DNA of 64,000 nucleotides from Exilibacterium tricleocarpae (lineage in GTDB: Bacteria; Pseudomonadota; Gammaproteobacteria; Pseudomonadales; Cellvibrionaceae): the NCBI RefSeq assembly GCF_007004655.1, contig NZ_ML660095.1, forward strand, positions 144,385-208,384, in the 5' to 3' direction. Under the pieces are notes generated by a model. That model had not been told where the DNA came from. It was given only the letters and a program-made list of their open reading frames with translations, and did not search any database. Each line of letters begins with the position of its first letter. Position 1 is the stretch's first letter. Position numbers and translations under genes: made by a program. This document shows, piece by piece, positions 1-8,672 of this stretch.

Positions 1-795
1 TTTACAGCCCACCTTGTACAGGCAGTAGCCTTTGCGGGCGCCCTCGTCGTCCCAGTCTTCGACAAACTGCCCGGCATCGAAATGCGGCCGGCGATAGCAT
101 TTGTCGTGAATGCGCTGGCTGTAAAACATTTTCGGCCGCCCCTGGCGATCCAGTTGCGGCAGCCGGTCGAAGGTCACCATATAAGTGATCACACCGGTCA
201 TCACCTCGGCGATCGGCGGGCAGCCGGGCACTTTGATAATCGGCTTGCCGTGCACCACCTTGTGTACCGGTGTGGCGCGGGTCGGGTTGGGTTTGGCGGC
301 CTGTACACAGCCGTAGGAGGCGCAGGAGCCCCAGGAAACAATCGCCTTGCAGTGTTTCGCCGCATGGGTGAGCTGCTCCAGAAAAGGCTTGCCACCGATA
401 ATGCAGGACATACCCTCCTGGTTCAGTGGCGGATTGCCCTCCACCGCCAGCAGAAAATTGCCGTCGTATTTTTCGATGGTCTCCTCGATAATCGCCTCGG
501 CCTGAACACCGGATGCCGCCATCACCAGGCTGTCGTAGTCCAGTGACACCATGGAGAGAATGACGTCTTTGGCCAAGGGGTGGGCCGAACGGATAAACGA
601 CTCGGAGCAACAGGTGCATTCCAGGCCGTGCAGCCAGATGACCGGGATGCGCGGTTTGGTTTCCATAGCCTCGGCAATCCTGGGTGCGAAGGCGGGGCCG
701 AGCCCCAGGGCCGCCGCCGTCAGGCTGCAGTATTTCATAAAGCTGCGCCGCGTGATGCCCTGCCGCCGCATTACCTCATAAAAGGTTTCGGTCAT
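1..795 (-). CDS. hupS: [NiFe] hydrogenase small subunit, O2-tolerant group 1d type (3' end outside window)
   Basis: Electron-transfer subunit of a membrane-bound uptake hydrogenase, exported folded by Tat to the periplasmic face. The 265 visible residues begin with a Tat signal (RRSFMK at 16-21, hydrophobic stretch to about residue 43). Proximal-cluster cysteines lie in [10 protein letters not shown], where C62 replaces the usual glycine, and in GSCASYGC (C158, C163). C62 and C163 match the two supernumerary cysteines that support the [4Fe-3S] cluster of O2-tolerant enzymes such as E. coli Hyd-1, which the whole sequence resembles closely. The ATG is preceded by GGGGAGG and lies about 57 nt below the expected start of the sigma-54 promoter at 863-878. 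The large subunit and cytochrome b genes should follow beyond the left edge. The frame is open to base 1, so the C-terminal medial and distal cluster region is not visible. Confidence 0.97.
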   Translation of the reverse strand, partial: MTETFYEVMRRQGITRRSFMKYCSLTAAALGLGPAFAPRIAEAMETKPRIPVIWLHGLECTCCSESFIRSAHPLAKDVILSMVSLDYDSLVMAASGVQAEAIIEETIEKYDGNFLLAVEGNPPLNQEGMSCIIGGKPFLEQLTHAAKHCKAIVSWGSCASYGCVQAAKPNPTRATPVHKVVHGKPIIKVPGCPPIAEVMTGVITYMVTFDRLPQLDRQGRPKMFYSQRIHDKCYRRPHFDAGQFVEDWDDEGARKGYCLYKVGCK

Positions 796-862
796 CAGAA
801 TTTCCTCCCCGTGGTCTTCAGTCGGCTGCGGGGCTTAGCCGCACCCTAGCTGCGCAAGGAAA

Positions 863-878
863 CGCGAATATCGTGCCA
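863..878 (-). promoter_or_regulatory. sigma-54 (-24/-12) promoter of the hydrogenase structural genes
   Basis: On the minus strand the sequence reads TGGCACGATATTCGCG. It matches the consensus TGGCACG-N4-TTGC at all positions but one (TC for TT) and keeps the obligatory 10-nt spacing between GG and GC. The predicted start is about 12 nt downstream, giving a leader of roughly 55-60 nt before the hupS ATG at 795. A sigma-54 activator with GAFTGA (hupR, 7199-8656) is encoded nearby, so this is the expected target. I found no TTG-N5-CAA HupR-type site upstream. Confidence 0.85.
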
Positions 879-1160
879 ACCTGAAAACCCGCTATCTTGG
901 CGAATAGGAGCATTGGCAAGGCACTGAATTGATAAGATATTTTCCAGTTTGCCTTTCATTCTGGTAAATAGCTTTTCATTTTTGCTTGCATCGACCGGCA
1001 AGTCTTGCCAGAATGGCCGCAAAGAAACTATCCGCAATCGGTTACTTTTTTTTCAGCGAACCGGCCCTGGCCGGACAAAAAACCAGCCGGCGATAGCAAG
1101 CACCATCGATAGTAAGCACCAGCAATAACAAGAATAAACAGTGGTCAACGGAACCCTGTT
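879..1160. other. divergent intergenic region between hupS and hupD
   Basis: No gene is visible here. It should hold the activator site for hupS and the promoter of the plus-strand operon. Notable structure includes a 14-bp perfect palindrome CCGGCCCTGGCCGG at 1061-1074 and an imperfect 14-bp direct repeat (GATAGCAAGCACCA at 1092-1105, GATAGTAAGCACCA at 1108-1121). Neither can be assigned to a known regulator, and I found no convincing -24/-12 element facing hupD. Confidence 0.6.
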
Positions 1161-1862
1161 ATGGCGATGAAACAGACAGATGTCCTGATCCTCGGTATCG
1201 GCAACCTGTTGTGGGCCGACGAGGGCTTTGGTGTGCGCGCCGTCGAGGCGCTCAACCGGTACTACCACTTTCCCCAAAATGTGCGGCTGATGGACGGCGG
1301 CACTCAAGGTATTTACCTGGTCCCCTATGTACAGCAGGCCGACGTGCTGATTGTTTTCGATGCCGTCGACTACGGCCTGGCGCCCGGTACCCTCAAAATT
1401 GTGCGCGACGGCGAAGTGCCTAAATTTATGGGCGCCAAAAAAATGAGCCTGCACCAGACCGGTTTCCAGGAAGTGCTGGCGATGGCGGAGCTGCTGGGTG
1501 ACTACCCGCAAAAACTGTTGCTGATCGGCGTGCAGCCGGTGGAGCTGGAAGACTACGGCGGCAGCCTGCGGGCGCCGGTTAAAGCCTGCATCGAGCCCGC
1601 TCTTGATATCGCCCTCGAGTTTCTCCGCGATCTCGGCATTGTCGCCGCCGAGCGCAGGCAACCCCTCGACAGCGCCGGCGAACTGGCGCCTGCGAGCCTG
1701 GCCATCACATCCTATGAGACCCAGCGCCCTGACGACAGCGAGGCCTGCCGCAGCGGTGATGCGCGCATTCTGCAGTCGCCGGCTTTTCATTTCGAGCCCA
1801 AGTCGGTAACGGCGGAACCGCTTAACCTGAGCGTGGATATCGATCAGCGGGGGCGGGGCTGA
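1161..1862 (+). CDS. hupD: hydrogenase maturation endopeptidase HupD/HyaD
   Basis: Nickel-dependent endopeptidase that removes the C-terminal extension of the hydrogenase large subunit after metal-centre insertion. The N-terminus shows the family motif GIGNLLWADEGFGVRAVE with the Ni-sensing Glu/Asp region, followed by DGGTQG, a central VFDAVDYG and SLHQTGF. These three segments carry the conserved Glu, Asp and His. The protein has 233 residues, with a tail of 60 or more residues beyond the usual core of about 165 that is proline- and acid-rich and probably disordered. Two starts are possible (1161 and 1167, MAMK). It is first in the plus-strand operon and its stop overlaps the hupF start. The peptidase for the sensor large subunit is not needed, because HupV lacks an extension. 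Confidence 0.93.
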   Translation: MAMKQTDVLILGIGNLLWADEGFGVRAVEALNRYYHFPQNVRLMDGGTQGIYLVPYVQQADVLIVFDAVDYGLAPGTLKIVRDGEVPKFMGAKKMSLHQTGFQEVLAMAELLGDYPQKLLLIGVQPVELEDYGGSLRAPVKACIEPALDIALEFLRDLGIVAAERRQPLDSAGELAPASLAITSYETQRPDDSEACRSGDARILQSPAFHFEPKSVTAEPLNLSVDIDQRGRG

Positions 1863-2224
1863 TGTGTATCGGCACGCCCATGCAAGTGGTTTCCTGTGCG
1901 GCGCAGACGGCGCTCTGCGAACTCGACGGCAGCCGCGAGCAGGTGGATATAACGCTGGTCGGTGCCCAGCCGGCCGGCACCTGGCTGCTGGTATTTCTCG
2001 GTGCGGCCCGCGAGGTGATGGACCCGCTGGAGGCGCGGCGCACGCTCGACGGCATAGCGGCGCTGCAACAGGTCATGCGCGGCAGTGCGCAGGTCGATCA
2101 CTTGTTTGCCGATCTGGTAGACCGCGAACCGCCCCTGCCCGAGCATCTGCGCCCGGCGGCGGCCGGCGCTGCGGTAACTGTAAACAACGGAGGCGCGCGC
2201 GGCGATGATATCACCACTGGTTAG
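1862..2224 (+). CDS. hupF: HypC-family hydrogenase chaperone HupF
   Basis: Dedicated HypC/HupF chaperone for the uptake hydrogenase large subunit. The N-terminus MCIGTPMQV carries the invariant Cys2 used to carry or deliver the Fe(CN)2CO unit, followed by the small beta-barrel core (GTWLLVFLGAAREVMD). At 120 residues it is longer than canonical HypC (about 90 residues, 14596-14877 here), as is usual for HupF. In Rhizobium HupF also protects the enzyme under oxygen, which fits an O2-tolerant enzyme; that role is inferred here. It overlaps the hupD stop by one base and hupG by 20 bases, indicating translational coupling. Confidence 0.93.
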   Translation: MCIGTPMQVVSCAAQTALCELDGSREQVDITLVGAQPAGTWLLVFLGAAREVMDPLEARRTLDGIAALQQVMRGSAQVDHLFADLVDREPPLPEHLRPAAAGAAVTVNNGGARGDDITTG

Positions 2225-2609
2225 GCGGCTGGTCGAGGTGTGGAAATACCCCGCAGCCGACACCGGCAACCTGCCACAGTTACTGGCCGACAACGAGCAT
2301 CTGGTGCTGTTTTTTCCGGGCGATCCCGAACGCTATCCGGAGGGCGACGATGTCGCGGTTATTCTGCCGGAGCTGGTACGCGCCTTCGAGGGCAGGCTCA
2401 ATGCGGCGGTGGTGCACAGTGAGAATGAAACGGCGCTGAGGCAGCGCTACCCGTTTAAAGCCTGGCCGGGACTGGTGTTTCTGCGCAGAGGCGTGCAATT
2501 GGGCAGCATCTGTAAGGTGAAGGACTGGGCGGATTATCTCGAACAGATCGAGGCGCTGCTGGGGCGGGAAACGGGGGCTGAACAGGCGATACCGAGTGTT
2601 AATTTGTAG
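2205..2609 (+). CDS. hupG: small-subunit Tat-proofreading chaperone HupG/HyaE
   Basis: Thioredoxin-fold protein of the HyaE/HoxO/HupG family. It is thought to bind the twin-arginine signal of the hydrogenase small subunit and hold it until assembly is complete. The 134 residues show the family core: a HLVLFFPGDP strand, an acidic VILPELVRAF helix, then YPFKAWPGLVFLRRG. No CxxC redox motif is present, as expected for this family. The ATG lies inside the hupF 3' end, and the gene is followed by palindromic element A, which starts 15 bp after the stop. Confidence 0.9.
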   Translation: MISPLVRRLVEVWKYPAADTGNLPQLLADNEHLVLFFPGDPERYPEGDDVAVILPELVRAFEGRLNAAVVHSENETALRQRYPFKAWPGLVFLRRGVQLGSICKVKDWADYLEQIEALLGRETGAEQAIPSVNL

Positions 2610-2624
2610 TTTTGCCTCGAACCC

Positions 2625-2819
2625 GGTTGCCATGTGGGGATTTTGCTTTTTGAGACACGCTGCAAGTACCCGCACAGCGGGTCCAGCCCGAAATCACAGA
2701 TTTCGGGCGTTTCGCGGCGCGAAGCGGTGCTTCGCTAATAGCCGCTACACCCCTGTAAGCTTGACGGCGGCATCCATGCCGCCGACAGTCTCAAAAAGCA
2801 AAATCCCCACATGGCAACC
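2625..2819. repeat. nested palindromic element A (32-bp perfect terminal inverted repeats)
   Basis: Arms 2625-2656 (starting GGTTGCCATGTGGGG) and 2788-2819 are perfect inverted copies. Inside are a hairpin with arms GCCCGAAATC/GATTTCGGGC (2686-2708) and a second hairpin GGCGGCATCCATGCCGCC near 2766-2783. The layout (long outer palindrome, inner GGATGC-type hairpin) matches elements B and C. No coding capacity. It separates hupG from hupH. Confidence 0.8.
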
Positions 2820-2952
2820 TGCATTGTGCCAACTTCAGTTTGTTTTGAGTTTAGTGTCCAATAGGTTGGGATTGCACTGCCTTAAGAAATTTTGGGTAGC
2901 TGATCGACCTCCACGTCATGCCTATCGATTTTGGTTAAGAATGTCGGAGGTA

Positions 2953-3079
2953 GGTTTTCCGCTGGGTGGGGCTTTCAGAAACTCTCGACAGCAGGGATGC
3001 TGTCGGGAAGTCCCCAGGGATGGGTTTATCGAGGGGACGCCCAGTCCGTGTTTCTGAAAGCCCCACCCAGCGGAAAACC
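2953..3079. repeat. nested palindromic element B (30-bp perfect terminal inverted repeats)
   Basis: Arms 2953-2982 (GGTTTTCCGCTGGGTGGGG...) and 3050-3079 are perfect inverted copies. The core holds the hairpin CGACAGCAGGGATGCTGTCG followed by GGGAAGTCCCCAGGGATGGG. The same core, in reverse orientation and with unrelated arms, occurs in element C at 20408-20519. The element lies just upstream of hupH. A reading frame runs through it into hupH but has no coding signature there. Confidence 0.85.
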
Positions 3080-3154
3080 GGTCGATTAGCACGCTTTTGC
3101 TTAAGTTATTGCCATTCCGATAAGTTGCCAGAGAAAAAATTAACGGTGAATAAA

Positions 3155-4024
3155 ATGGAACATCCCAATCAGATTCCCGTCGTTAATATCTACGGGCCCG
3201 GCTCACAGCCCGAACCCGACACGGAGGGCGGACGGCTCGACTATATGACCATGCCCACCAGTATGTCGACGTTTCAACCACCCTTGCTGCCGGAACCGGA
3301 TGAAGTCGGGGATATTTCCGCGGCGCTGGCGTTTCTCGACAAGGGTTGCGCGGCCTTGGAACAAGTCAGCCGCCAGGGCGGTGAGCGGCTGATCCCGCTG
3401 CAGGGACTCAATGACAATGCCCTCGGTCTGATCAACCAGATACTGGGCGTCGGCGAGGTCAGCGCCACTATCGCCGGCGACACACCCGTCGATATCCAGG
3501 AGTCGGTGATGGCGGGATTATGGCGCGTTCACCATCTGGATAAAGAGGGCAGGGTGGCCGGTGACTTTCTCGAAGTGGCGGCGATTCCCGCTGCGGTGCG
3601 GCAACTGGCTTTTCAGTCGGCGCGCGCCGGCGTCGACACCAATACAGAGGGCCTGCCTGCCGGCGTTATCAACTCTCCGGCACTGCTGGTCGAACTGGAC
3701 GAAAAAGCCAGACATTATCGGGCCGGCGTCAGCCCCCATGTGATTAACCTGAGCCTGTTGCCATTGTCACCGGAAGATCTGCTGTTACTGGGCGAGAGAC
3801 TCGGCGTCGGGCCCGTCACGATTCTCTCGCGCGGTTACGGCAACTGCCGCATCGGCAGCACCGCCTGCCGCTCGGTCTGGTGGATCAAATACTACAACTC
3901 CGAAGACGCACTGATACTGAATACCATCGAGGTGACGGCTATCCCGGATGTGGCCGTGGCGGCGCCGGAAGATATCGCCGACAGTGCCGAGCGGCTGCGG
4001 GAGATCGTGGAGATTTACCGATGA
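3155..4024 (+). CDS. hupH: hydrogenase accessory protein HupH/HyaF/HoxQ
   Basis: Maturation factor of the HupH/HyaF family, implicated in assembly of the small subunit and its Fe-S clusters. The 289 residues show the characteristic C-terminal block: the ILSRGYGNCRIGSTACRSVWWIKYYN segment followed by IEVTAIPDVAVAAPEDI. The start is uncertain. The ATG at 3155 begins MEHPNQIPVVNIYGPGSQP, which resembles other family N-termini (short leader, then GPGSQP), while a GTG at 3146 is an alternative with a slightly better upstream purine tract. It overlaps hupI by 4 bases (ATGA). Elements A and B make a gap of about 545 bp from hupG, so hupH may need read-through or its own promoter. Confidence 0.92.
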   Translation: MEHPNQIPVVNIYGPGSQPEPDTEGGRLDYMTMPTSMSTFQPPLLPEPDEVGDISAALAFLDKGCAALEQVSRQGGERLIPLQGLNDNALGLINQILGVGEVSATIAGDTPVDIQESVMAGLWRVHHLDKEGRVAGDFLEVAAIPAAVRQLAFQSARAGVDTNTEGLPAGVINSPALLVELDEKARHYRAGVSPHVINLSLLPLSPEDLLLLGERLGVGPVTILSRGYGNCRIGSTACRSVWWIKYYNSEDALILNTIEVTAIPDVAVAAPEDIADSAERLREIVEIYR

Positions 4025-4251
4025 GCAAAGCAGCCGGCAGCGGTTTCGAAGGCTCCTATCTCGGCGCCGATGATCGCCTCGACGATGGGGCGGTGATGGA
4101 GTGCAAAATCTGCTGGAGCCGCTACGATCCGGCCGCCGGCGATGACTACTGGCAGATAGCGCCGGGCACGCCTTTCACCCGCCTGCCGTCCCACTGGCGC
4201 TGCCCGCAGTGCGACGGCGAAAAAAATCAGTTTATGCGCGTGTGGGATTGA
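4021..4251 (+). CDS. hupI: rubredoxin HupI/HoxR
   Basis: Small hydrogenase-associated rubredoxin of 76 residues. The two Fe-binding knuckles are CKIC (C28, C31) and CPQC (C61, C64), with the aromatic-rich YDPAAGDDYWQIAPGTPF segment between. In Rhizobium and Ralstonia it is needed for an active enzyme under aerobic conditions, probably as a small-subunit cluster redox partner during assembly. Its start overlaps the hupH stop and hupJ follows after one base. Confidence 0.95.
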   Translation: MSKAAGSGFEGSYLGADDRLDDGAVMECKICWSRYDPAAGDDYWQIAPGTPFTRLPSHWRCPQCDGEKNQFMRVWD

Positions 4252-4252
4252 A

Positions 4253-4789
4253 ATGGTTGCGGACATGACAAAGGCGGTCGGCGAGCTGGAAAGTTGTTTC
4301 CGGCAGATACAGCAGCAGCGTATGCGGGATATGCCGATTCTCAATAAGGCCTTGCAGGTTGCCGCGGTCGGCTTTCACCCCTGGCGCGAGTTTTGGATGG
4401 GTGTGTTGATAACCCCGTGGTTTGCCAATCTGGTGCTTTTGCCTGCAGCGGCGGGCGCAGGGACTTTGCCCGCGCCCGGCAGCAGCGCCAGTTTTGCGTT
4501 TCCCGCCGGTCGCTTTACGTTTATTTCCGCCCGCGAGGCCGGTATCGGTACTTTTTTGAGCTGCTCACTGCTGTCGCCGGTATTTGAGCTGCGGACTCAG
4601 CAACAGGCCGAGGAAATGGCGCGCGAAGCGATCCGCACGATCATGCGGTCCCATACCGCAAACCGCAGCGATAACGGAACCCATGACGCTGTCCCCGATA
4701 AAATCAGCCGCCGGCGTTTTCTCGCCCGCCTGGCGGCATCGGACACAGACGCCGCAGCCACAGCAGACAAGCGGAGCGATCGCTTATGA
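4253..4789 (+). CDS. hupJ: hydrogenase assembly chaperone HupJ/HybE family
   Basis: HybE/HupJ/HoxT chaperone. Family members bind hydrogenase subunits and act in Tat-coupled quality control. The core motif (PILNKALQVAAVGFHPW, then GVLITPWFANLVLLP) is present in the first 70 residues, followed by GRFTFISAREAGIGTFLSCSLLSPVFEL. The C-terminal 60 residues after the RTIMRS helix are polar, contain RRRFLARL and look disordered. Such an extension is common in HoxT-type members. It overlaps hupK by 4 bases. Confidence 0.92.
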   Translation: MVADMTKAVGELESCFRQIQQQRMRDMPILNKALQVAAVGFHPWREFWMGVLITPWFANLVLLPAAAGAGTLPAPGSSASFAFPAGRFTFISAREAGIGTFLSCSLLSPVFELRTQQQAEEMAREAIRTIMRSHTANRSDNGTHDAVPDKISRRRFLARLAASDTDAAATADKRSDRL

Positions 4790-5961
4790 CGACGCCGGCC
4801 GGCCAACTCACTATCAGGCTGCAGCCCGGAAACGGCAGGCAGCCGGTGGCAATCGAATCCACCCGCCCCCAGTATCTGGCGCGACTGTTTAACGGCAAGC
4901 CGCTCGAGGAGGCACTGCAAGCTATCCCATTGTTGTTCAATATCTGTCGCGGCGCCCAGTCAGTGGCCGCGGTGCGGGCGGCTGAGCAGGCGTTGGGCTG
5001 GCCGCCGGCGCAGTGCCGCGAGCAAAACCGGGAAACTTTGTTACAGTTGGAAATGCTGCATGAACATCTGTGGAAACTCTTGATGGACCTGCCGCCGAGC
5101 CTCGGGCTGGCGGCCAGGCAGACGGAGATGGCAGCGGCCAGCCGCCAGCTCGGCCAGTCGATAAAGCATTTGCGCCAACACAACTGCACCCTGCAGGCAC
5201 CCGGGGTGCCGGGTGATGCACAGGCAGCAGAGCTGCTGCCCGATAGGGCCTTGATCAATACACTGCAGCACCTGTTGTTTGGTGAAACCGGCGCGGCGGC
5301 GGACCGTTGGGAAGGGCTGGCGGCCGGGGCCGGGCTGGCCGGTGCATTGTTGCGTGCGCTGGCGCCTTTGGACTGGGTCAGCGCCATTCGCCCCGAAGCG
5401 CCGCCGGCGATGGCGCGAGCTGCGGTCGGGTCGCTGTTGGCCGCAGAAACACCCAATCACTATATACAGCTACACTTGCCCGCCGGCAGCGGTTTTGAGA
5501 GCGGCCCCCTGCTGCGTATGGGTGCTCACCCGCCGCTGGAGGCGGCGTGCAGACGCCCGGCACAGTGTCTGTCTCTGCGCCTCGTCGCCCTACTGTTGGA
5601 GACCGATAAGCTACTGCGCGACTTATATCCGGCACCGCGCCACAAAAGCGGCGAAGTGGCGCCGCCACAGTCGGGCTGCTGTCAGGTGGAAACTTCCCGC
5701 GGACGCCTGACCCATGCGCTGTCACTGGCGAGCGACAGATCGACACAAGCGCTGGTCAAAAAAATCGTTGTGTTGTCGCCCACCGACTGGCATTTTCACT
5801 CCCGGGGTATCGTCGCGAACTTGTTAAGTGAGCAACCGGCTGCCGACAGCGACAAGCGCTATCGCGGCGCCGAGCTGTTGATCAAATTGATCAATCCCTG
5901 CTGCGCCTATCGGCTAACGCTTGTCGAAGGCGGCACACAGAGGGCTCGCCGCTATGCATGA
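4786..5961 (+). CDS. hupK: hydrogenase maturation factor HupK/HoxV
   Basis: HupK/HoxV family, a degenerate relative of the hydrogenase large subunit that serves as scaffold or carrier for the Fe(CN)2CO unit before transfer to the apo-enzyme. FNICRGAQSVAAVRAAEQALG near residue 50 is the vestige of the large-subunit RxCGxC region, and INPCCAYRL near the C-terminus resembles the second Cys pair. The 391 residues are alanine/leucine-rich with no membrane segment. The start overlaps hupJ, and the 3' end overlaps hypA by 8 bases. Confidence 0.88.
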   Translation: MTTPAGQLTIRLQPGNGRQPVAIESTRPQYLARLFNGKPLEEALQAIPLLFNICRGAQSVAAVRAAEQALGWPPAQCREQNRETLLQLEMLHEHLWKLLMDLPPSLGLAARQTEMAAASRQLGQSIKHLRQHNCTLQAPGVPGDAQAAELLPDRALINTLQHLLFGETGAAADRWEGLAAGAGLAGALLRALAPLDWVSAIRPEAPPAMARAAVGSLLAAETPNHYIQLHLPAGSGFESGPLLRMGAHPPLEAACRRPAQCLSLRLVALLLETDKLLRDLYPAPRHKSGEVAPPQSGCCQVETSRGRLTHALSLASDRSTQALVKKIVVLSPTDWHFHSRGIVANLLSEQPAADSDKRYRGAELLIKLINPCCAYRLTLVEGGTQRARRYA

Positions 5962-6295
5962 AATGTCGATTTGCGAGGGCATAGTACAGGTCATTGAAGC
6001 GCAGGCGGCGCTGCAGAATTACCAGCGGGTGAAAACCGTTTGGTTGGAAATCGGCGCTTTGTCCGGCGTCGAGATCGAAGCGCTGAAATTCTGCTTCGAT
6101 GCCGTCTGTCACGACACCATTGCCGCGGGCTCCAGCCTGCATATCTGCGAGGTACCGGGCAGCGCCTGGTGTATGCAGTGCGCCAGGGCGCTGACGGTAA
6201 CGGCGCGCTACGATCCCTGCCCGAATTGCGGCAGTTACCAGCTGCAGGTGACCGGCGGCGACGAAATGAGAATCAAAGAACTGGAGGTGGCATAA
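5954..6295 (+). CDS. hypA: nickel metallochaperone HypA
   Basis: Delivers Ni(II) with HypB to the hydrogenase large-subunit precursor. The N-terminus [12 protein letters not shown] carries the invariant Ni-binding His2. The zinc site is formed by CMQC and CPNC about 26 residues apart. At 113 residues it has the normal family length. The start was chosen because an earlier in-frame ATG (5921) would displace the essential MHE terminus. Its stop overlaps the hypB ATG (TAATG). Confidence 0.97.
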   Translation: MHEMSICEGIVQVIEAQAALQNYQRVKTVWLEIGALSGVEIEALKFCFDAVCHDTIAAGSSLHICEVPGSAWCMQCARALTVTARYDPCPNCGSYQLQVTGGDEMRIKELEVA

Positions 6296-7206
6296 TGTGT
6301 ACAGTTTGTGGATGTGGCCAGGGTGAGCAGCGTATCGAGGGACAGGCTCACCAGCACCGAGATCATCAGCACTCTCACGCAGAGCACCACCCTCACGCAG
6401 AGCACCACCATCACGCAGAGCACCACCATCACGGTGATCACCACCATAGCGACCACGGTCATCCCCACCACGATCACCTTCACCACAGTCATCTTCACCA
6501 CTATGGTCTGGGCCCGGCCCGCGCCCATGCTCCCGGTCTGGATCAGGCGCGGATGGTGAAAATCGAGCAGGATATTCTCGGCAAAAACGATCAGTACGCC
6601 GCCGCAAACCGCCGGCATTTTGCCGAGCGGGCTATTTTTGCCCTCAACCTGGTTTCCAGTCCGGGCTCCGGTAAAACCAGTCTGCTTACTCGCACACTGC
6701 ACGACCTGAGCGGCGAAATACCGCTGGCGGTTATCGAGGGCGATCAGGAGACCAGCCAGGATGCCGAGCGCATTCGCGCCACCGGTGCTCCGGCGATTCA
6801 GATCAACACCGGCAAGGGCTGCCACCTGGATGCGCATATGGTGGGACACGCCGTCGAGTCGCTGGCACCGGCGTCCGGTTCGGTGCTGTTTATAGAGAAT
6901 GTCGGCAACCTGGTATGCCCGGCTGCTTTCGATCTGGGCGAAGCCCACAAAGTCGCCATCCTGTCGGTGACCGAAGGCGAAGATAAACCGATCAAGTATC
7001 CGGATATGTTTTATGCGGCGGATCTGCTGCTGCTGAACAAAATCGACCTGCTGCCCTACCTGCAGTTCGATGTCGAGCGCTGCATCGATTTCGCCCGCCG
7101 GGTCAATCCACAGGTCGAGGTCATGCGGATTTCCGCCACCAGTGGCGAGGGCATGAGCCAGTGGTACGAGTGGATCAGGTCGGCGCGGGAGCAGCGGCAT
7201 GCTTAA
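6295..7206 (+). CDS. hypB: nickel-storing GTPase HypB
   Basis: SIMIBI-class GTPase that powers Ni insertion. The N-terminus MCTVCGCG is the high-affinity Ni site (CxxCGC). It is followed by a His/Glu/Asp-rich stretch at about residues 20-75, with near-identical 18-bp DNA repeats encoding AEHHHH units, which is typical of nickel-storing HypB. The G domain shows [10 protein letters not shown] (P-loop), [17 protein letters not shown] (switch/metal site) and NKID. The 303 residues are complete. It overlaps hupR by 8 bases, so the transcription factor is translationally linked to nickel maturation. Confidence 0.97.
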   Translation: MCTVCGCGQGEQRIEGQAHQHRDHQHSHAEHHPHAEHHHHAEHHHHGDHHHSDHGHPHHDHLHHSHLHHYGLGPARAHAPGLDQARMVKIEQDILGKNDQYAAANRRHFAERAIFALNLVSSPGSGKTSLLTRTLHDLSGEIPLAVIEGDQETSQDAERIRATGAPAIQINTGKGCHLDAHMVGHAVESLAPASGSVLFIENVGNLVCPAAFDLGEAHKVAILSVTEGEDKPIKYPDMFYAADLLLLNKIDLLPYLQFDVERCIDFARRVNPQVEVMRISATSGEGMSQWYEWIRSAREQRHA

Positions 7207-8656
7207 TCTGCCCACGGTGTTGATCCTTGACGACGAGCAGCGCTCGGTAGAAAGCCTGGCGCGCATCCTCGACGAGGATTTCGATGTGCACTGCGCCACC
7301 AGTATTGACGCGGCGCGGGAAATACTGCAGCGCGAGTGGGTGCAGATTATTCTCTGCGACCAGCGCATGCCCGAGATGAGTGGTGTTGAGTTTCTCGCCG
7401 AGGTGCGCGAACAGTGGCCGGCGGTGATTCGCATGATCATTTCCGGTTATACCGACTCGGCCGATATTATCGACGCCATCAACACCGCCGGTATCTACCA
7501 CTTCATCAGCAAGCCCTGGCAGCCCGCCGACCTGGTGTTGAAACTGCAGAACGCTGCGCAGTTGTTCCAGTTGCAGCGCCAGAACGAGCAGCTCGGCATC
7601 GAATTGAAACTGCGCCCGGAAACCCTGGCCGATGAACTGAATGAAAAGCGCCGCCTGCTGCAGGCGCGCTTCGACTGGGATCAGGGCATAGTGCGAACTT
7701 CGCAAAGCAGTATGAACCGGATCTGTGAAACCATCCAGCAGGTGGCGCCCTACGATGTCAGTGTGCTGCTGACCGGTGAATCCGGCACCGGCAAAGAACT
7801 CTGCGCCCGGGCGCTGCACTACAACAGCCTGCGCCAGGGCGCACCTTTTGTGGCGGAAAACTGCGGTGCCCTGCCCGATGAGCTGCTGGAAAGCGAACTG
7901 TTCGGCCACAAGCGCGGCGCCTTTACCGGCGCTGTCGACGACCGTGTCGGGCTGTTCGAGAAAGCCAGTGGCGGCAGTATCTTTCTCGATGAAATCGGCG
8001 AGATATCGCCGGCCTTCCAGGTCAAGTTATTGCGCGTATTACAAGAGGGGGAAATCCGCCCGCTGGGCACCAATCAGCGCCGGCAGATCGACGTGCGGGT
8101 GATCGCCGCCACCAACCGGGACTTGGAAGAGGATGTCAAACAGGGGCGTTTTCGCCAGGACCTCTTCTACCGCCTGGCCACCTTCATGATCAAACTGCCG
8201 CCGCTGCGCGAGCGCTCGGTGGATATCGCCACCCTCGCCTACAGTATTCTCGACGAAGTCATGGAACAACTGGGTAAAAAAGTCCGCGGCTTTACCGACG
8301 AGGCCATCACCTGCATGGAGGCCTACCGCTGGCCGGGCAATGTGCGCGAGTTGCAAAACGAAATCAAGCGCATGCTGGTGCTGGGCCGGGACGACTACCT
8401 GGGTGCCGATCTGCTTGACCCGCGCATCGTTATGGCCGAGCCTGAACCGGCGCGCAGTGATCTGACACTGGTCACCGGCGTGGAGGGCTCATTGAAGGAG
8501 CGTGTGGAAACACTGGAGACGCGGATACTGAAAGAGACGCTGATTCGCCACCGCTGGAATAAAACCCGCGCGGCCGAGGAACTGGGGCTGTCGCGAGTGG
8601 GGTTGCGCAGCAAGCTGGAGCGCTATGAACTGGAAAAGGCCGATGCCCAGGGATGA
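7199..8656 (+). CDS. hupR: NtrC-family sigma-54 response regulator HupR/HoxA
   Basis: Activator of hydrogenase structural genes. The N-terminal receiver has the phospho-acceptor D54 in [10 protein letters not shown] and a conserved SKPW lysine. The AAA+ domain has Walker A GESGTGKE (193-200), GAFTGA (240-245, sigma-54 contact), Walker B LDEIGE and the arginine-finger region. The C-terminal Fis-type HTH is [19 protein letters not shown]. In HupR/HoxA systems the unphosphorylated form is active and phosphorylation by the cognate kinase switches it off; the sequence alone does not show which mode applies here. The obvious target is the -24/-12 promoter at 863-878. It sits between hypB and its kinase hupT. 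Confidence 0.95.
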   Translation: MLNLPTVLILDDEQRSVESLARILDEDFDVHCATSIDAAREILQREWVQIILCDQRMPEMSGVEFLAEVREQWPAVIRMIISGYTDSADIIDAINTAGIYHFISKPWQPADLVLKLQNAAQLFQLQRQNEQLGIELKLRPETLADELNEKRRLLQARFDWDQGIVRTSQSSMNRICETIQQVAPYDVSVLLTGESGTGKELCARALHYNSLRQGAPFVAENCGALPDELLESELFGHKRGAFTGAVDDRVGLFEKASGGSIFLDEIGEISPAFQVKLLRVLQEGEIRPLGTNQRRQIDVRVIAATNRDLEEDVKQGRFRQDLFYRLATFMIKLPPLRERSVDIATLAYSILDEVMEQLGKKVRGFTDEAITCMEAYRWPGNVRELQNEIKRMLVLGRDDYLGADLLDPRIVMAEPEPARSDLTLVTGVEGSLKERVETLETRILKETLIRHRWNKTRAAEELGLSRVGLRSKLERYELEKADAQG

Positions 8657-8672
8657 CGAGGGTACAGAAACC

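Noticed and set aside
879-1160. HupR-type TTG-N5-CAA site upstream of the sigma-54 promoter
   Set aside because: I checked the visible TTG triplets and none has CAA at the right distance; the closest is TTG-N5-CAT.
2966-3154. N-terminal extension of HupH
   Set aside because: The extra frame lies inside palindromic element B and has no similarity to the family N-terminus.
6308-6559. Thr/Ile-rich plus-strand open frame in the hypB start region
   Set aside because: It is the frame-shifted reading of the His-rich repeats of HypB.
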